The notes under the pieces are model-generated. The model searched no databases, was not told the DNA's origin, and saw nothing but the letters and a program-made list of their open reading frames with translations. Below are positions 1-6,578 of a DNA stretch of 10,503 nt, piece by piece. The translations under genes were made by a program, and so were the position numbers. The first letter of the stretch is position 1; every line of letters starts with the position of its first letter. Source of the DNA: Thalassiosira profunda (Eukaryota; Bacillariophyta; Thalassiosirophyceae; Thalassiosirales; Thalassiosiraceae); contig JALLAP010002418.1 of assembly GCA_036939355.1 (NCBI GenBank), positions 1 to 10,503 of the forward strand. Direction: 5' to 3'.

Positions 1-1092
1 GTGCCCACCTTCTCGGAGGAGTCAGAAAGCGCTCCGGCCCCTCCGCCGCGGCGGGGGGCTCTGGGGGAACAGACGAAGCAGGTCTCCGCCCGGGATTTGC
101 TGGGGGAGCAGCTGTCCCACCTCCAGGTCCGGACGCGGGAGGAGTTCACCAACGATGCCAAAAAGGCCCAGGGGAGCGACGGCAAGGGATCCAACGGCTC
201 GAGCGACGAGGGAAGCGGAGGCCGCAGGAAGGGCGAACCCCCAAGCAAGCGACGGAACCGCCGCCGGAGCGTGGAGGTCAAGATGGACCGCGAAAGTCAA
301 GACGGCAGCCCCGGACAAGACAGCCAGGATTACCTCACGCCGCACACCCAAAAGTCGTGCGTCTCCAGCACCTCCTTCGATATCATTGCTCATCCCTCCT
401 CCAGAGTCAGCTCGATTCACGGCTTCGGCGACGAAAGCCCGATGGACGACGCGAACGTGCAGGCGGTCCTCCGGGACATCCACGCCCGGGCCGACTTCGA
501 GGCAGGGATGCGACGTATACGGCAGGAGGCCGAACGGCGACGGCGCGAGGACGAGCAACAAGCACGAGATGTCACGCCGCACACTTCCAAAGAATCTCCC
601 GGCCCCGAGGCGGTGCAGGTAATGATCAAGCCCGACGATCCGCGCGACGAGACGGCGAGCGCGAAGGAGCGTCGCATCGTGCGCCGCAAGGTGCAGCGCC
701 TCCTCCTCATCCGGCACTGCTCGACGTGCCCCGTCCCCAATACGTCCCGCGAGGGACGGTCGTCCCCCGTCCAAGCCTGCCCCGCCACCTCACACTGCGC
801 CGAGGGCAAGGCCCTCTGCGCCCACATCCGAACATGCCGCGATGACAAGTGCACTTTCAAGAAGTGCCGCACCTCCCGGGAAGTATTGGGACACTACAAG
901 TCCTGCACCGACAAGTACTGCGACGTCTGCGGTCCGGTGCGGGCGGCGGACAAGGGACGGCATCGACGGCAGCGGAGCGACGATAATAGCAGCATCGAAA
1001 CGATCGACGACGCATTCTGGTTGAACGCGAACATGGTGGCGAGCGACCATCCCATCGAGGGCGGCCCGGACCGGCCGATGGGGGAGGCGTAG
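1..1092 (+). CDS. TAZ zinc-finger protein, 5' end missing
   Basis: The frame is open from base 1 (a GTG) to TAG at 1090-1092, giving 363 residues. The first ATG in frame is codon 95 (283-285), so the true start is probably upstream of the window. Residues about 224-313 form a TAZ finger with all three HCCC zinc sites: H239-C243-C260-C266, H275-C279-C284-C289 and H298-C302-C307-C310. The middle and last sites have spacings H-x3-C-x4-C-x4-C and H-x3-C-x4-C-x2-C. A basic helix (KERRIVRRKVQRLLLIRHC) leads into the finger, as in CBP/p300 TAZ domains. TAZ domains bind transactivation segments of transcription factors, so a nuclear coactivator or adaptor role is likely. Residues 1-220 are low-complexity, with a basic patch (SKRRNRRRS, 82-90) that could be a nuclear localisation signal and a charged helix (about 158-190). 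No acetyltransferase, KIX or bromodomain is visible here, so I give no CBP symbol. Confidence 0.88.
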   Translation: MPTFSEESESAPAPPPRRGALGEQTKQVSARDLLGEQLSHLQVRTREEFTNDAKKAQGSDGKGSNGSSDEGSGGRRKGEPPSKRRNRRRSVEVKMDRESQDGSPGQDSQDYLTPHTQKSCVSSTSFDIIAHPSSRVSSIHGFGDESPMDDANVQAVLRDIHARADFEAGMRRIRQEAERRRREDEQQARDVTPHTSKESPGPEAVQVMIKPDDPRDETASAKERRIVRRKVQRLLLIRHCSTCPVPNTSREGRSSPVQACPATSHCAEGKALCAHIRTCRDDKCTFKKCRTSREVLGHYKSCTDKYCDVCGPVRAADKGRHRRQRSDDNSSIETIDDAFWLNANMVASDHPIEGGPDRPMGEA

Positions 1093-1192
1093 AGGGACGA
1101 GACGCGGCGGTATCGCGAAGGGTTTCACATTGGTACATGACACTTATACATAATCGATGTAAAGCAGAAACGTCCACATCCCACAGGACATA

Positions 1193-1688
1193 TCAGATAG
1201 GTGCATATCCTCCGTCGGGTGGCTGGTTCGGCTTCCCCCTCATTCTCAATTCCCTTGCTTCATCACTGATGAGGGCCCATCCCCCTTTCGATGACCCTCC
1301 CAAATCGAAGTACCAATGAAAGTGAGGGTTCCACCGTGCGAATTGTTTTCGTATTGGATCTTCCATCGGTGTTCTGAGCGTCCATTTCTTGTCCCTCTTT
1401 CCTAGATCTGGTTCAGGACCATACTCTCTCAAAATGATCCTCATGTAATACAAGTCAACAAGATCACGACACACTTTGCCTTCTTTGCCGGTTATCGTTT
1501 TGCGGTACCTTGCTAATGTTCTCTCGCCACGCTTTTCTACTATTGCTGATACCGTGCCAACATAAAGAGTCCCCAGTCGTCACCGAGCTTAGGATCCCAC
1601 CTGGCCTGCTGGCGCGGCCTTTCCGTCGCCCTCGTGCGGCGCGAATCATGCCTTGCACCACTTGCGCGGTTCTCCTCTGCCGCGCCAT
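1193..1688 (-). CDS. Unidentified protein gene with a broken frame
   Basis: I do not recognise this gene. On the minus strand one frame is open from about 1579 to a TGA at 1193-1195. Its product has a balanced, aromatic-rich composition unlike a random shadow frame: it contains DLVDLYYMRIILREYG, then RWNPHFHWYFDLGG, and ends PPDGGYAPI. That frame has no good ATG at its beginning and is preceded by TGA at 1580-1582. A second frame begins with ATG at 1686-1688 (MARQRRTAQV...). It would join the first exactly if one base were lost from the CCCC run at 1571-1574 (GGGG on the coding strand), giving roughly 165 residues. No splice acceptor lies between the TGA and that run. The break may therefore be a sequencing error, a real frameshift (pseudogene), or a sign that only part of this is coding. 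It lies tail-to-tail with the TAZ gene, about 100 bp beyond its stop. DNA here is less GC-rich than in the neighbours. Confidence 0.4.
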
Positions 1689-1755
1689 AAGTATCGTTCC
1701 TCCTTCTACCTACAGTTTGTCTCCTTGAACATGAACGTCCACGCGGCAGCCCAGT

Positions 1756-1969
1756 TACCAATGTTGGTAGTTGGTAGGCCCCTTTGATGCTTGTTCTCAA
1801 CGCTCGCCTGGCTCGCCGTTCCTGGTGGAACCGACCCCGAGATGTAGAAAACATCTCACCTGCTTCTGCAGGTCGTCTGTACGTTAAACGCACAGACGAC
1901 GCACAGAAATTCTGCAGGTCGTCTCCGCGTGACCGTTTCGGCTTAGAAAATGGTAGTCGTACACGTACG
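1756..1969. repeat. Cluster of inverted and direct repeats in spacer 1689-2068
   Basis: The spacer between the unidentified minus-strand frame and the 3' end of the sulfotransferase-like gene holds no supported gene. It does hold several inverted repeats: TACCAA-tg-TTGGTA (1756-1769), GAGATGT/ACATCTC with a 5-base loop (1839-1857), ACCTGC/GCAGGT with a 4-base loop (1858-1873), a 29-bp near-palindrome (1872-1900, arms GTCGTCTGT and ACAGACGAC) and CGTAC-ac-GTACG (1958-1969). TTCTGCAGGTCGTCT also occurs twice, at 1864-1878 and 1910-1924. Function unknown. By position they could be promoter elements for the minus-strand frame below 1688, or lie in the 3' region of the gene ending at 2069. Confidence 0.6.
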
Positions 1970-2068
1970 CAGTTAAGTAAGAGTTCGACTGCCCTTTGAG
2001 ACGGCCTGACAGCTCAGCTCAATGTACAGATGCAAGTCTTCATGCATTGCCTCCTCTCTCACCGCCAC

Positions 2069-3272
2069 TCATTGCTGCCTTTTCGAGTAGCCGATCATCC
2101 CCTCCACCTCCCAATCGACGTTTTGATTCATCCACCGGACGTACCGCGGATCCACCCGCTTGCGCTTCACCGCCCCCGTCGCCGGGAAGGGCTCGCACTT
2201 GGCCGTCTTGCCGGTGGCCTTTTCCAGCGTTTCGATCAACGAGGCCGTTCCATCTCGACTCAGCTCCTCGTATCGTTCGGGAAAGAAGGCCTTGACGCCC
2301 TTCATCTGCGGCACCGTCAGAAAGTTCAATATCTTCTCTCGCCGCAGGTCGACGATGCTCGGGTAAGCTTTGCCTGAACCGTCGTGGTTGAGCTCGTACA
2401 TATATCTCGCGTATCCTTCCACAAAGACCGAATCTTTGGCGTCGCAGGGGATGACCTTGGTGGGGAAGAGAAGTGAGCAAGGCAATCTGAATGTTCATCA
2501 GCTTGCATCAAACCTCTTACCTCGTTCCACGTATAATTGGCCACGCACGTCGACTTGACATAATCAATGACCCGCTCCTGCCCCCGCGCGTCCTTCACGA
2601 GAAACGTATCGTGCCAACCTCGGGCGCCCACCCAGGGCTTCGTCACGAAATCTCGCCACGAGAGACCGATGTGTTCGTGGGCGTGGTGCGGGCGTTGCCG
2701 CATCGCCTCCGTCCAATCGTAGGGATCGCGAAACATGGCCACGACCACGTGAGAGTTCTCCTTTACTTTGGGCGTATCGTATTGGAACCAGTGTTTGTAG
2801 CGCGAGTACGACACGAGGATCTTGAGGTCGTCGCCGAAGCAGCTGCAGGCGCAAACGTCAAGTGAGCACATCATGTGCACATATGCACACAAGTCGCGCT
2901 GCCATGAAGGTCTCACCTCTGCAAGTGATTTGTGATCCAGTTGGTGCCCGAGTGCCTCTCGCCGAGCAGCGCAATGGTATCCACCTCCGAATCGTCCACC
3001 GATACCGACGATGCCACCGGTGCGTCTCCAATGGTCATCTCCAGCACATGATTGGCATCCAACACGTCCTCCGAGGTGGCTCCGGCGATCCATTCCTGCG
3101 CCAGCCGTCGCCTTGAAAGCAGCTGGTGGTTATCGCTCGCGGTGTCACGGCTGATGTGGCTGTTGGATGCGACGCCGAGGAGGATCAGTAGCGCCCCGGC
3201 GGAGACAGAGAGGAGCAGCGCCCTCGCCGAGGGCGCGGTTACCACTACTGGCACGTCGCTCGGCTGGATCAT
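2069..3272 (-). CDS. Sulfotransferase-like type II membrane protein, paralog A
   Basis: Three exons on the minus strand: 3272-2917, 2842-2521 and 2455-2069 (TGA at 2069-2071), joined in frame to 354 residues. The ATG at 3270-3272 places a hydrophobic anchor at about residues 16-36 (rich in A, L, S, V), typical of Golgi type II proteins. An in-frame ATG at 3363-3365 would add 31 residues, so the start is uncertain. ALLGERHSGTNWITNHLQ (101-118) resembles the 5'-phosphosulfate-binding loop of sulfotransferases, and VVVAMFRDPYDWTEAM (151-166) resembles their 3'-phosphate site. PAPS-dependent sulfation of a glycan or protein in the secretory pathway is therefore likely but unproven, and no catalytic base is assigned. 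Then follow HHAHEHIGLSW, FVEGYARYMYEL, KILNFLTVP and GVKAFFPERYEEL, nearly all shared with the divergent neighbour. The paralog at 3716-5160 confirms both splice junctions. Another P-loop enzyme of the same fold remains possible. Confidence 0.85.
2456..2520 (-). other. Intron 2 of paralog A
   Basis: 65-bp intron with donor GTAAGAGG and acceptor CCAAG, in phase 0. Joining the exons gives ...NYTWNE-VIPCDAKD..., which aligns with ...GYTFDETVPCSEED... in the paralog, where this site has no intron. Reading through it breaks the frame. Confidence 0.85.
2843..2916 (-). other. Intron 1 of paralog A
   Basis: 74-bp intron with donor GTGAGACC and acceptor GCCTGCAG, in phase 2. It splits a serine codon (AG|C) to give NHLQ-S-CFGDDLKI, matching NHLQDCFGDQITI in the paralog. 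The paralog's intron lies four bases further downstream relative to the protein alignment. Confidence 0.85.
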
Positions 3273-3715
3273 AGGTGATGGACGAGGTGCGGATAAATCC
3301 GTGGAAAATGAGAAGAGACCCGCCCCCAACCAGAGACGAGACCCCCAACTAACCGAGCGCCACATGCACAGTGGAATCAACAAGCAAGTCGGGCAATGAG
3401 CCGGGCGGTGCAGGCCGTTGGTAGGTCGGTGTTTTGTTGATTGCAACGTTGGTAGGAAGTCCTTTTCAAGTTCCTACGTAGGATTTCTACGGATGTGTGC
3501 CCGCTTTCCGAGCCAACAAAATGTTCCCGTTGGTCAATCCACCCTCGCCTCCATCCAACCTCCACGCCGCCGCGCCGCCCGCCCAACTCGATTTCACCCC
3601 CACCATTTTGCGTTGCTTGCCGACAATCATCGGTGACATCGTCATCGGCCGCCCCTGCCGCATGGCCTCATCGCCCCGTCGCCGCCATCCATTGCACATA
3701 GACCACCCTCCGACC
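3273..3715. promoter_or_regulatory. Divergent promoter region between the two paralogs
   Basis: The 443 bp between the two chosen start codons must hold both promoters. Parts may be 5' UTR or extra N-terminal codons, because both frames stay open into it. No clear TATA box is seen. Notable sites are a 10-bp direct repeat CGTTGGTAGG (3416-3425 and 3447-3456), a 12-bp perfect palindrome TCCTACGTAGGA (3472-3483), and the arm GTAGGAA (3452-3458), which pairs with TTCCTAC (3471-3477). The role as a promoter follows from position only. Confidence 0.55.
3416..3483. repeat. Direct repeat and palindrome in the divergent promoter
   Basis: CGTTGGTAGG occurs twice, 31 bp apart. The second copy runs into an inverted repeat (GTAGGAA, 12-base spacer, TTCCTAC) that overlaps the palindrome TCCTACGTAGGA. 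On the minus strand the first copy reads CCTACCAACG, preceded by GAC, so it contains ACCTACC, which matches the plant MYB AC-element. Whether a diatom factor uses it is unknown. Confidence 0.5.
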
Positions 3716-5160
3716 ATGCGACGCGACAGCAGCTTCCTCGCCTCGGCCTCCGCGTCGCCGCCCTCCTCGCCCCGAACGCTCGCGGACCGCCTCTCGTACT
3801 ACAAGAAGCTCAACCTCGTCGCCTTCGGCTCCACTCTCATTTACATTGGTTACCTCGCCGGGCGGGCCGGCACCCGGGAGGCCGTCGAGGTGGACCGCGC
3901 CCGGGACGCGACGAGCAACGACGGCGCCCTGCGAAACCGGCTGCGCGCCGGCTCCAACGACGCCCGGGCGTCGGCGAGCTGGGATAAGATATTCGAGGCC
4001 AATAAGGCCGAGGGCAAGCCAGAAGAGGAACGGCCCAGCTCGGCCGACGTAGAAGTGGAGGAGGAGGAGCCCGTCACATACGCGAAGGGACCCGTCATCC
4101 ACGAGAACAAGGGGCGCGCGACGGCCATCAGCTTGATCGGGGAGAGGCACTCGGGGACCAATTGGATCACCAACCACCTCCAGGACTGCGTGAGTATCCA
4201 AGCATTGCGTTGATGAGTAGAATCGAGAGCGAGCGCAGTCTCACAGCTGATCTATCTTTGCATCGAACATGTATCATTGTTGCAAATCTCATTTGATACT
4301 TCCAACTTCAACAGTTTGGCGACCAGATAACCATCGAGCCGGCATTCACTAGATACAAGCACTGGTTCCAATTCGATGATGCCACCGTCCGGAACGATTC
4401 GGCCGTTGTCATCGCGATGTTCCGCGATCCGTACGATTGTGAGTTGTTGATTCGACCTGAATGCTGTTGCAATATGTTGGGCACTGATTTAGCTCATTTC
4501 ATTACGCCAATGGTCTGGATAGGGGTCGAGGCGATGCACGAGGAGCCGCACCACGCCCACCAGCACATTGGATTGGACTGGCACGACTTCGTGTCCAAGC
4601 CTTGGGTGGGGCCGCGAGGGCCGGCGGATCGGGCCAAGATGGAAAAGGCAAAGGCCGAGGGGTTCAAGATTGAGAAGTGGGATTGTCTAGCCGGATACAC
4701 TTTCGACGAGACGGTGCCTTGCAGCGAGGAGGATTCGGTCCATGTCGAGGGCTATTCGGATTACCACTACGAACTGCGGCACGATCGCAGTGGACGAGCG
4801 TACGGAAGTATCATCGAGCTTCGGACGGCCAAGATACTGAACTTTCTGACAGTGCCAAAGTTCCACGGTGTCAAAGCCTTCTTTCCCGAACGGTACGAGG
4901 CGTTGAACTTGCGGGGCACGGCCGACTTTCTGGCAAAGCTCGAGGAGGTGACCGGATTGAAGGCGAAGTGCGAGCCGTTCCCTCCGACGGGAGTTGTAAA
5001 GCACAAGGATGTTGATCCGGAGTTTACGCGGTGGATGAACAAGCATCACGATTGGCATGCGGAGAGTCTCATTGGCTTCGCGAAGCGGGATCCCGTGCCG
5101 AGGATGAACCCGCCTCCGACGCAGGTGCAGGCAGCGGCGACGCCGGCGCAGGAGTCATAG
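3716..5160 (+). CDS. Sulfotransferase-like type II membrane protein, paralog B
   Basis: Three exons: 3716-4189, 4315-4438 and 4523-5160 (TAG at 5158-5160), joined to 411 residues. The ATG at 3716 has an A at -3 and puts a single anchor at about residues 32-50 (NLVAFGSTLIYIGYLAGRA). In-frame ATGs at 3521 (context AAAATG) and 3662 are alternatives. A charged, lumenal-type stem follows (about 55-135, with EVEEEEP). The putative PAPS sites are SLIGERHSGTNWITNHL (139-155) and AVVIAMFRDPYDW (188-200). The rest matches paralog A closely: RYKHWFQF, HHAHQHIGLDWHDFV, KILNFLTVP, GVKAFFPERYEAL, AKCEPFP and VDPEFTRWMN. It has a longer stem and an extra Pro/Gln/Ala-rich tail of about 22 residues. Likely a Golgi sulfotransferase-like enzyme; the substrate is unknown. 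It is divergent from paralog A and could be co-regulated through the shared spacer. Confidence 0.87.
4190..4314 (+). other. Intron 1 of paralog B
   Basis: 125-bp intron with donor GTGAGTAT and acceptor TTCAACAG, AT-rich inside, in phase 0 between C158 (TGC) and F159. Unspliced, the frame stops soon after (...VSIQALR then TGA at 4211-4213). Confidence 0.88.
4439..4522 (+). other. Intron 2 of paralog B
   Basis: 84-bp intron with donor GTGAGTTG and acceptor GGATAG. It splits the tryptophan codon of DPYDW (T|GG). Paralog A has DPYDWTEAM uninterrupted, which fixes the junction. The length is a multiple of three and there is no in-frame stop, so retention would add 28 residues. Confidence 0.85.
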
Positions 5161-5352
5161 CAGTGGAGACTAGGAGTACGAGCCACGTTAGGCACACTGG
5201 ATCGGTGGCAGGGAAATATCCACACTTCAACACTACATTTTCACAAACAGAGGCAGAGCTGTAGCAGCTGATTGGTAGCGCGGGGATTGCACATAACATA
5301 GAGAGGGAGGCAAAGTACAATAGCGACGGGCTAACTGGGTCGGGGTTAGTAG

Positions 5353-5633
5353 TGGCTGAGCCAGGATCAACCACCGGCAGACTTCAGCCTGCGTGCCTCC
5401 TCCGCGTTGCTACTGAGTCATTCTCATTCCGCCAAGCAGTTTCTCCGGAGAACCCAGAGTGGTATGGGTAGCTTGTCCATTGACACCCACGTCCTCAGCT
5501 GAGCGACATTTGATCATGAGGACTTCTAGGGATGGTAGCTGATTACTGCCGATCTACCGGCCTGTGCTCGCAAATCTATCGGGAAGAGGCCAAAGAGCAG
5601 GCTCTTTGTTCCCTGTCATCCTGCCTGAGCAGG
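5353..5633. repeat. Palindrome-rich segment
   Basis: Inverted repeats seen: TGGCT-g-AGCCA (5353-5363); TTCTCCGGAGAA, a perfect 12-bp palindrome (5441-5452); CTCAGCTGAG (5494-5503), nested inside GTCCTCA/TGAGGAC (5491-5497 and 5517-5523); CAAAGAGC-ag-GCTCTTTG (5591-5608); and CCTGC-ctga-GCAGG (5620-5633). Possible roles are protein-binding sites or a structured RNA. None is demonstrated. Confidence 0.55.
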
Positions 5634-5677
5634 GTTTTGGGGAGAGGCTGGAAGAGTTGATACAAATGTCTTGGGAT

Positions 5678-5854
5678 GTGGTCGCTTGAGGAACCATACT
5701 CTTGCTACAGATTTGCAGCTATGCATTTGTTTTCACTTGTGGCGTCAATGTGATCGCTCGAGGAGACAGCTCTCGCTACAGACGCCGGAGGCAAGTGGTT
5801 CTCTGACACTTGAGGAGACGCCAAGGGAAGGAATGCTTGCTACAAGGGAAGGAA
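5678..5854. repeat. Degenerate direct repeats
   Basis: Three imperfect copies of a pattern like cTTGAGGA(g)...CTtGCTACA(g/a) occur at about 5678-5712, 5750-5783 and 5802-5846. Each carries a CTYGAGGA box, and 20 to 25 bases later a GCTACA box. In addition AAGGGAAGGAA is repeated exactly at 5823-5833 and 5844-5854, flanking the last GCTACA. They could be a decayed minisatellite or the remains of a dispersed repeat. Confidence 0.45.
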
Positions 5855-6146
5855 CGATTGATGTTATGTGAAAAAGGTGACAATCCTCGGTGGGATAACT
5901 AGCTGCGACAAGGCCGGGATAACTAATGGACGAGATTGGACGTTCCCCCGACGTTTGAAGCTCCATCGCGATTTGGTCTGTGTTCGATCCTGTTTGCGTC
6001 AAAAGAATCAGGATGCGGGATCATAGTACACGTCGCCTCCTCTTCTGAGAGGCCTTATCATCATTCATCTCATTTACCGAATGAAGCAGAAGCTGCAACC
6101 CACCTCACAATAGACCGCACGAGATAGAATTCAACAAGGTCCGATC

Positions 6147-6434
6147 ATGGCTCCTCAAGGCGACCAGCCGTCTTCGGACGGCGGCGAAGACAAAGCCGGC
6201 AATGCTGACGCGCGAGCCGACGAATGCCACCTCCGGACGAGACGCCAAGCCCCAAGCCAAGAGTTCCTCGAGTTGCCGCTCAACGATGTCCACGCCGTCC
6301 GCGACACGCGAGTTTCGGCAGAGAAAGACCCTCTCGCCCTCTTCCTGGAAGATCCAGCATTCATGGCCGAGCTGGAAGCCCTCGACGATGTCCCGGACGA
6401 CGCAAGTTTCCAGGCCGACATCAAGAGACAGTGA
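6147..6434 (+). CDS. Small acidic hypothetical protein
   Basis: A 95-residue frame opens at ATG 6147 in a good context (GATCATGG) and ends with TGA at 6432-6434. Codon third positions are mostly G or C, as in the clear genes nearby, while the flanking spacer is more AT-rich. This argues for real coding. The protein has no signal peptide or membrane segment. Its C-terminal third is acidic and probably helical, with DPLALFLEDPAFMAELEALD at about 61-80. I recognise no domain. The stop codon sits in a donor-like string (ACA-GTGAGA at 6428-6436), so the frame could instead be a first exon spliced onward. It is convergent with the large minus-strand gene, 144 bp from that gene's stop. A chance frame remains possible. 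Confidence 0.42.
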   Translation: MAPQGDQPSSDGGEDKAGNADARADECHLRTRRQAPSQEFLELPLNDVHAVRDTRVSAEKDPLALFLEDPAFMAELEALDDVPDDASFQADIKRQ

Positions 6435-6578
6435 GAAGCCGACCTGAAGATAGAAAGGATGTTTGACCCGCTAGAGGTAGTGCTATTCGATAACACAAGA
6501 GCTACTGTTTGACTGAAGCAGAGATGGTAGCCAGAGTTCTTTCTATCCTTATGAAATCATGCTCTCTATTCGTCTAGC

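Larger units (their letters stand above)
5161..6146. other. Gene-poor spacer
   Basis: I see no supported gene in these 986 bp. The open frames are short and have no coding character. The first part should include the 3' UTR of paralog B, and the last part the leader of the small frame at 6147. The spacer holds short perfect palindromes (5353-5633), degenerate repeats (5678-5854), and the direct repeat GGGATAACTA (5892-5901 and 5916-5925). I found no convincing tRNA cloverleaf or poly(A) consensus. Confidence 0.6.

Noticed and set aside
357..404. Possible 48-bp intron (GTGCGT ... CTCCTCCAG) in the TAZ gene
   Set aside because: The frame is open through it, and it is shorter than every other intron in the window (65-125 bp). 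Nothing in the sequence requires its removal.
22..774. 250-residue minus-strand open frame opposite the TAZ gene
   Set aside because: High-GC shadow frame with no recognisable motif. The plus strand carries a complete set of TAZ zinc ligands.
1540..1893. 117-residue minus-strand frame over the repeat-rich spacer
   Set aside because: Arg-rich, low-information composition, covers the inverted repeats, and has no supporting motif.
2491..2865. Plus-strand frame opposite exon 2 of paralog A
   Set aside because: Antisense shadow. The minus-strand reading is supported by alignment to the paralog on both sides of each intron.
5983..6014. Hairpin-like ATCCTG/CAGGAT considered as part of a tRNA or terminator
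   Set aside because: Only 6-bp arms with a 16-base loop, no cloverleaf or T-loop consensus, and intrinsic terminators are not expected in a eukaryotic nuclear genome.
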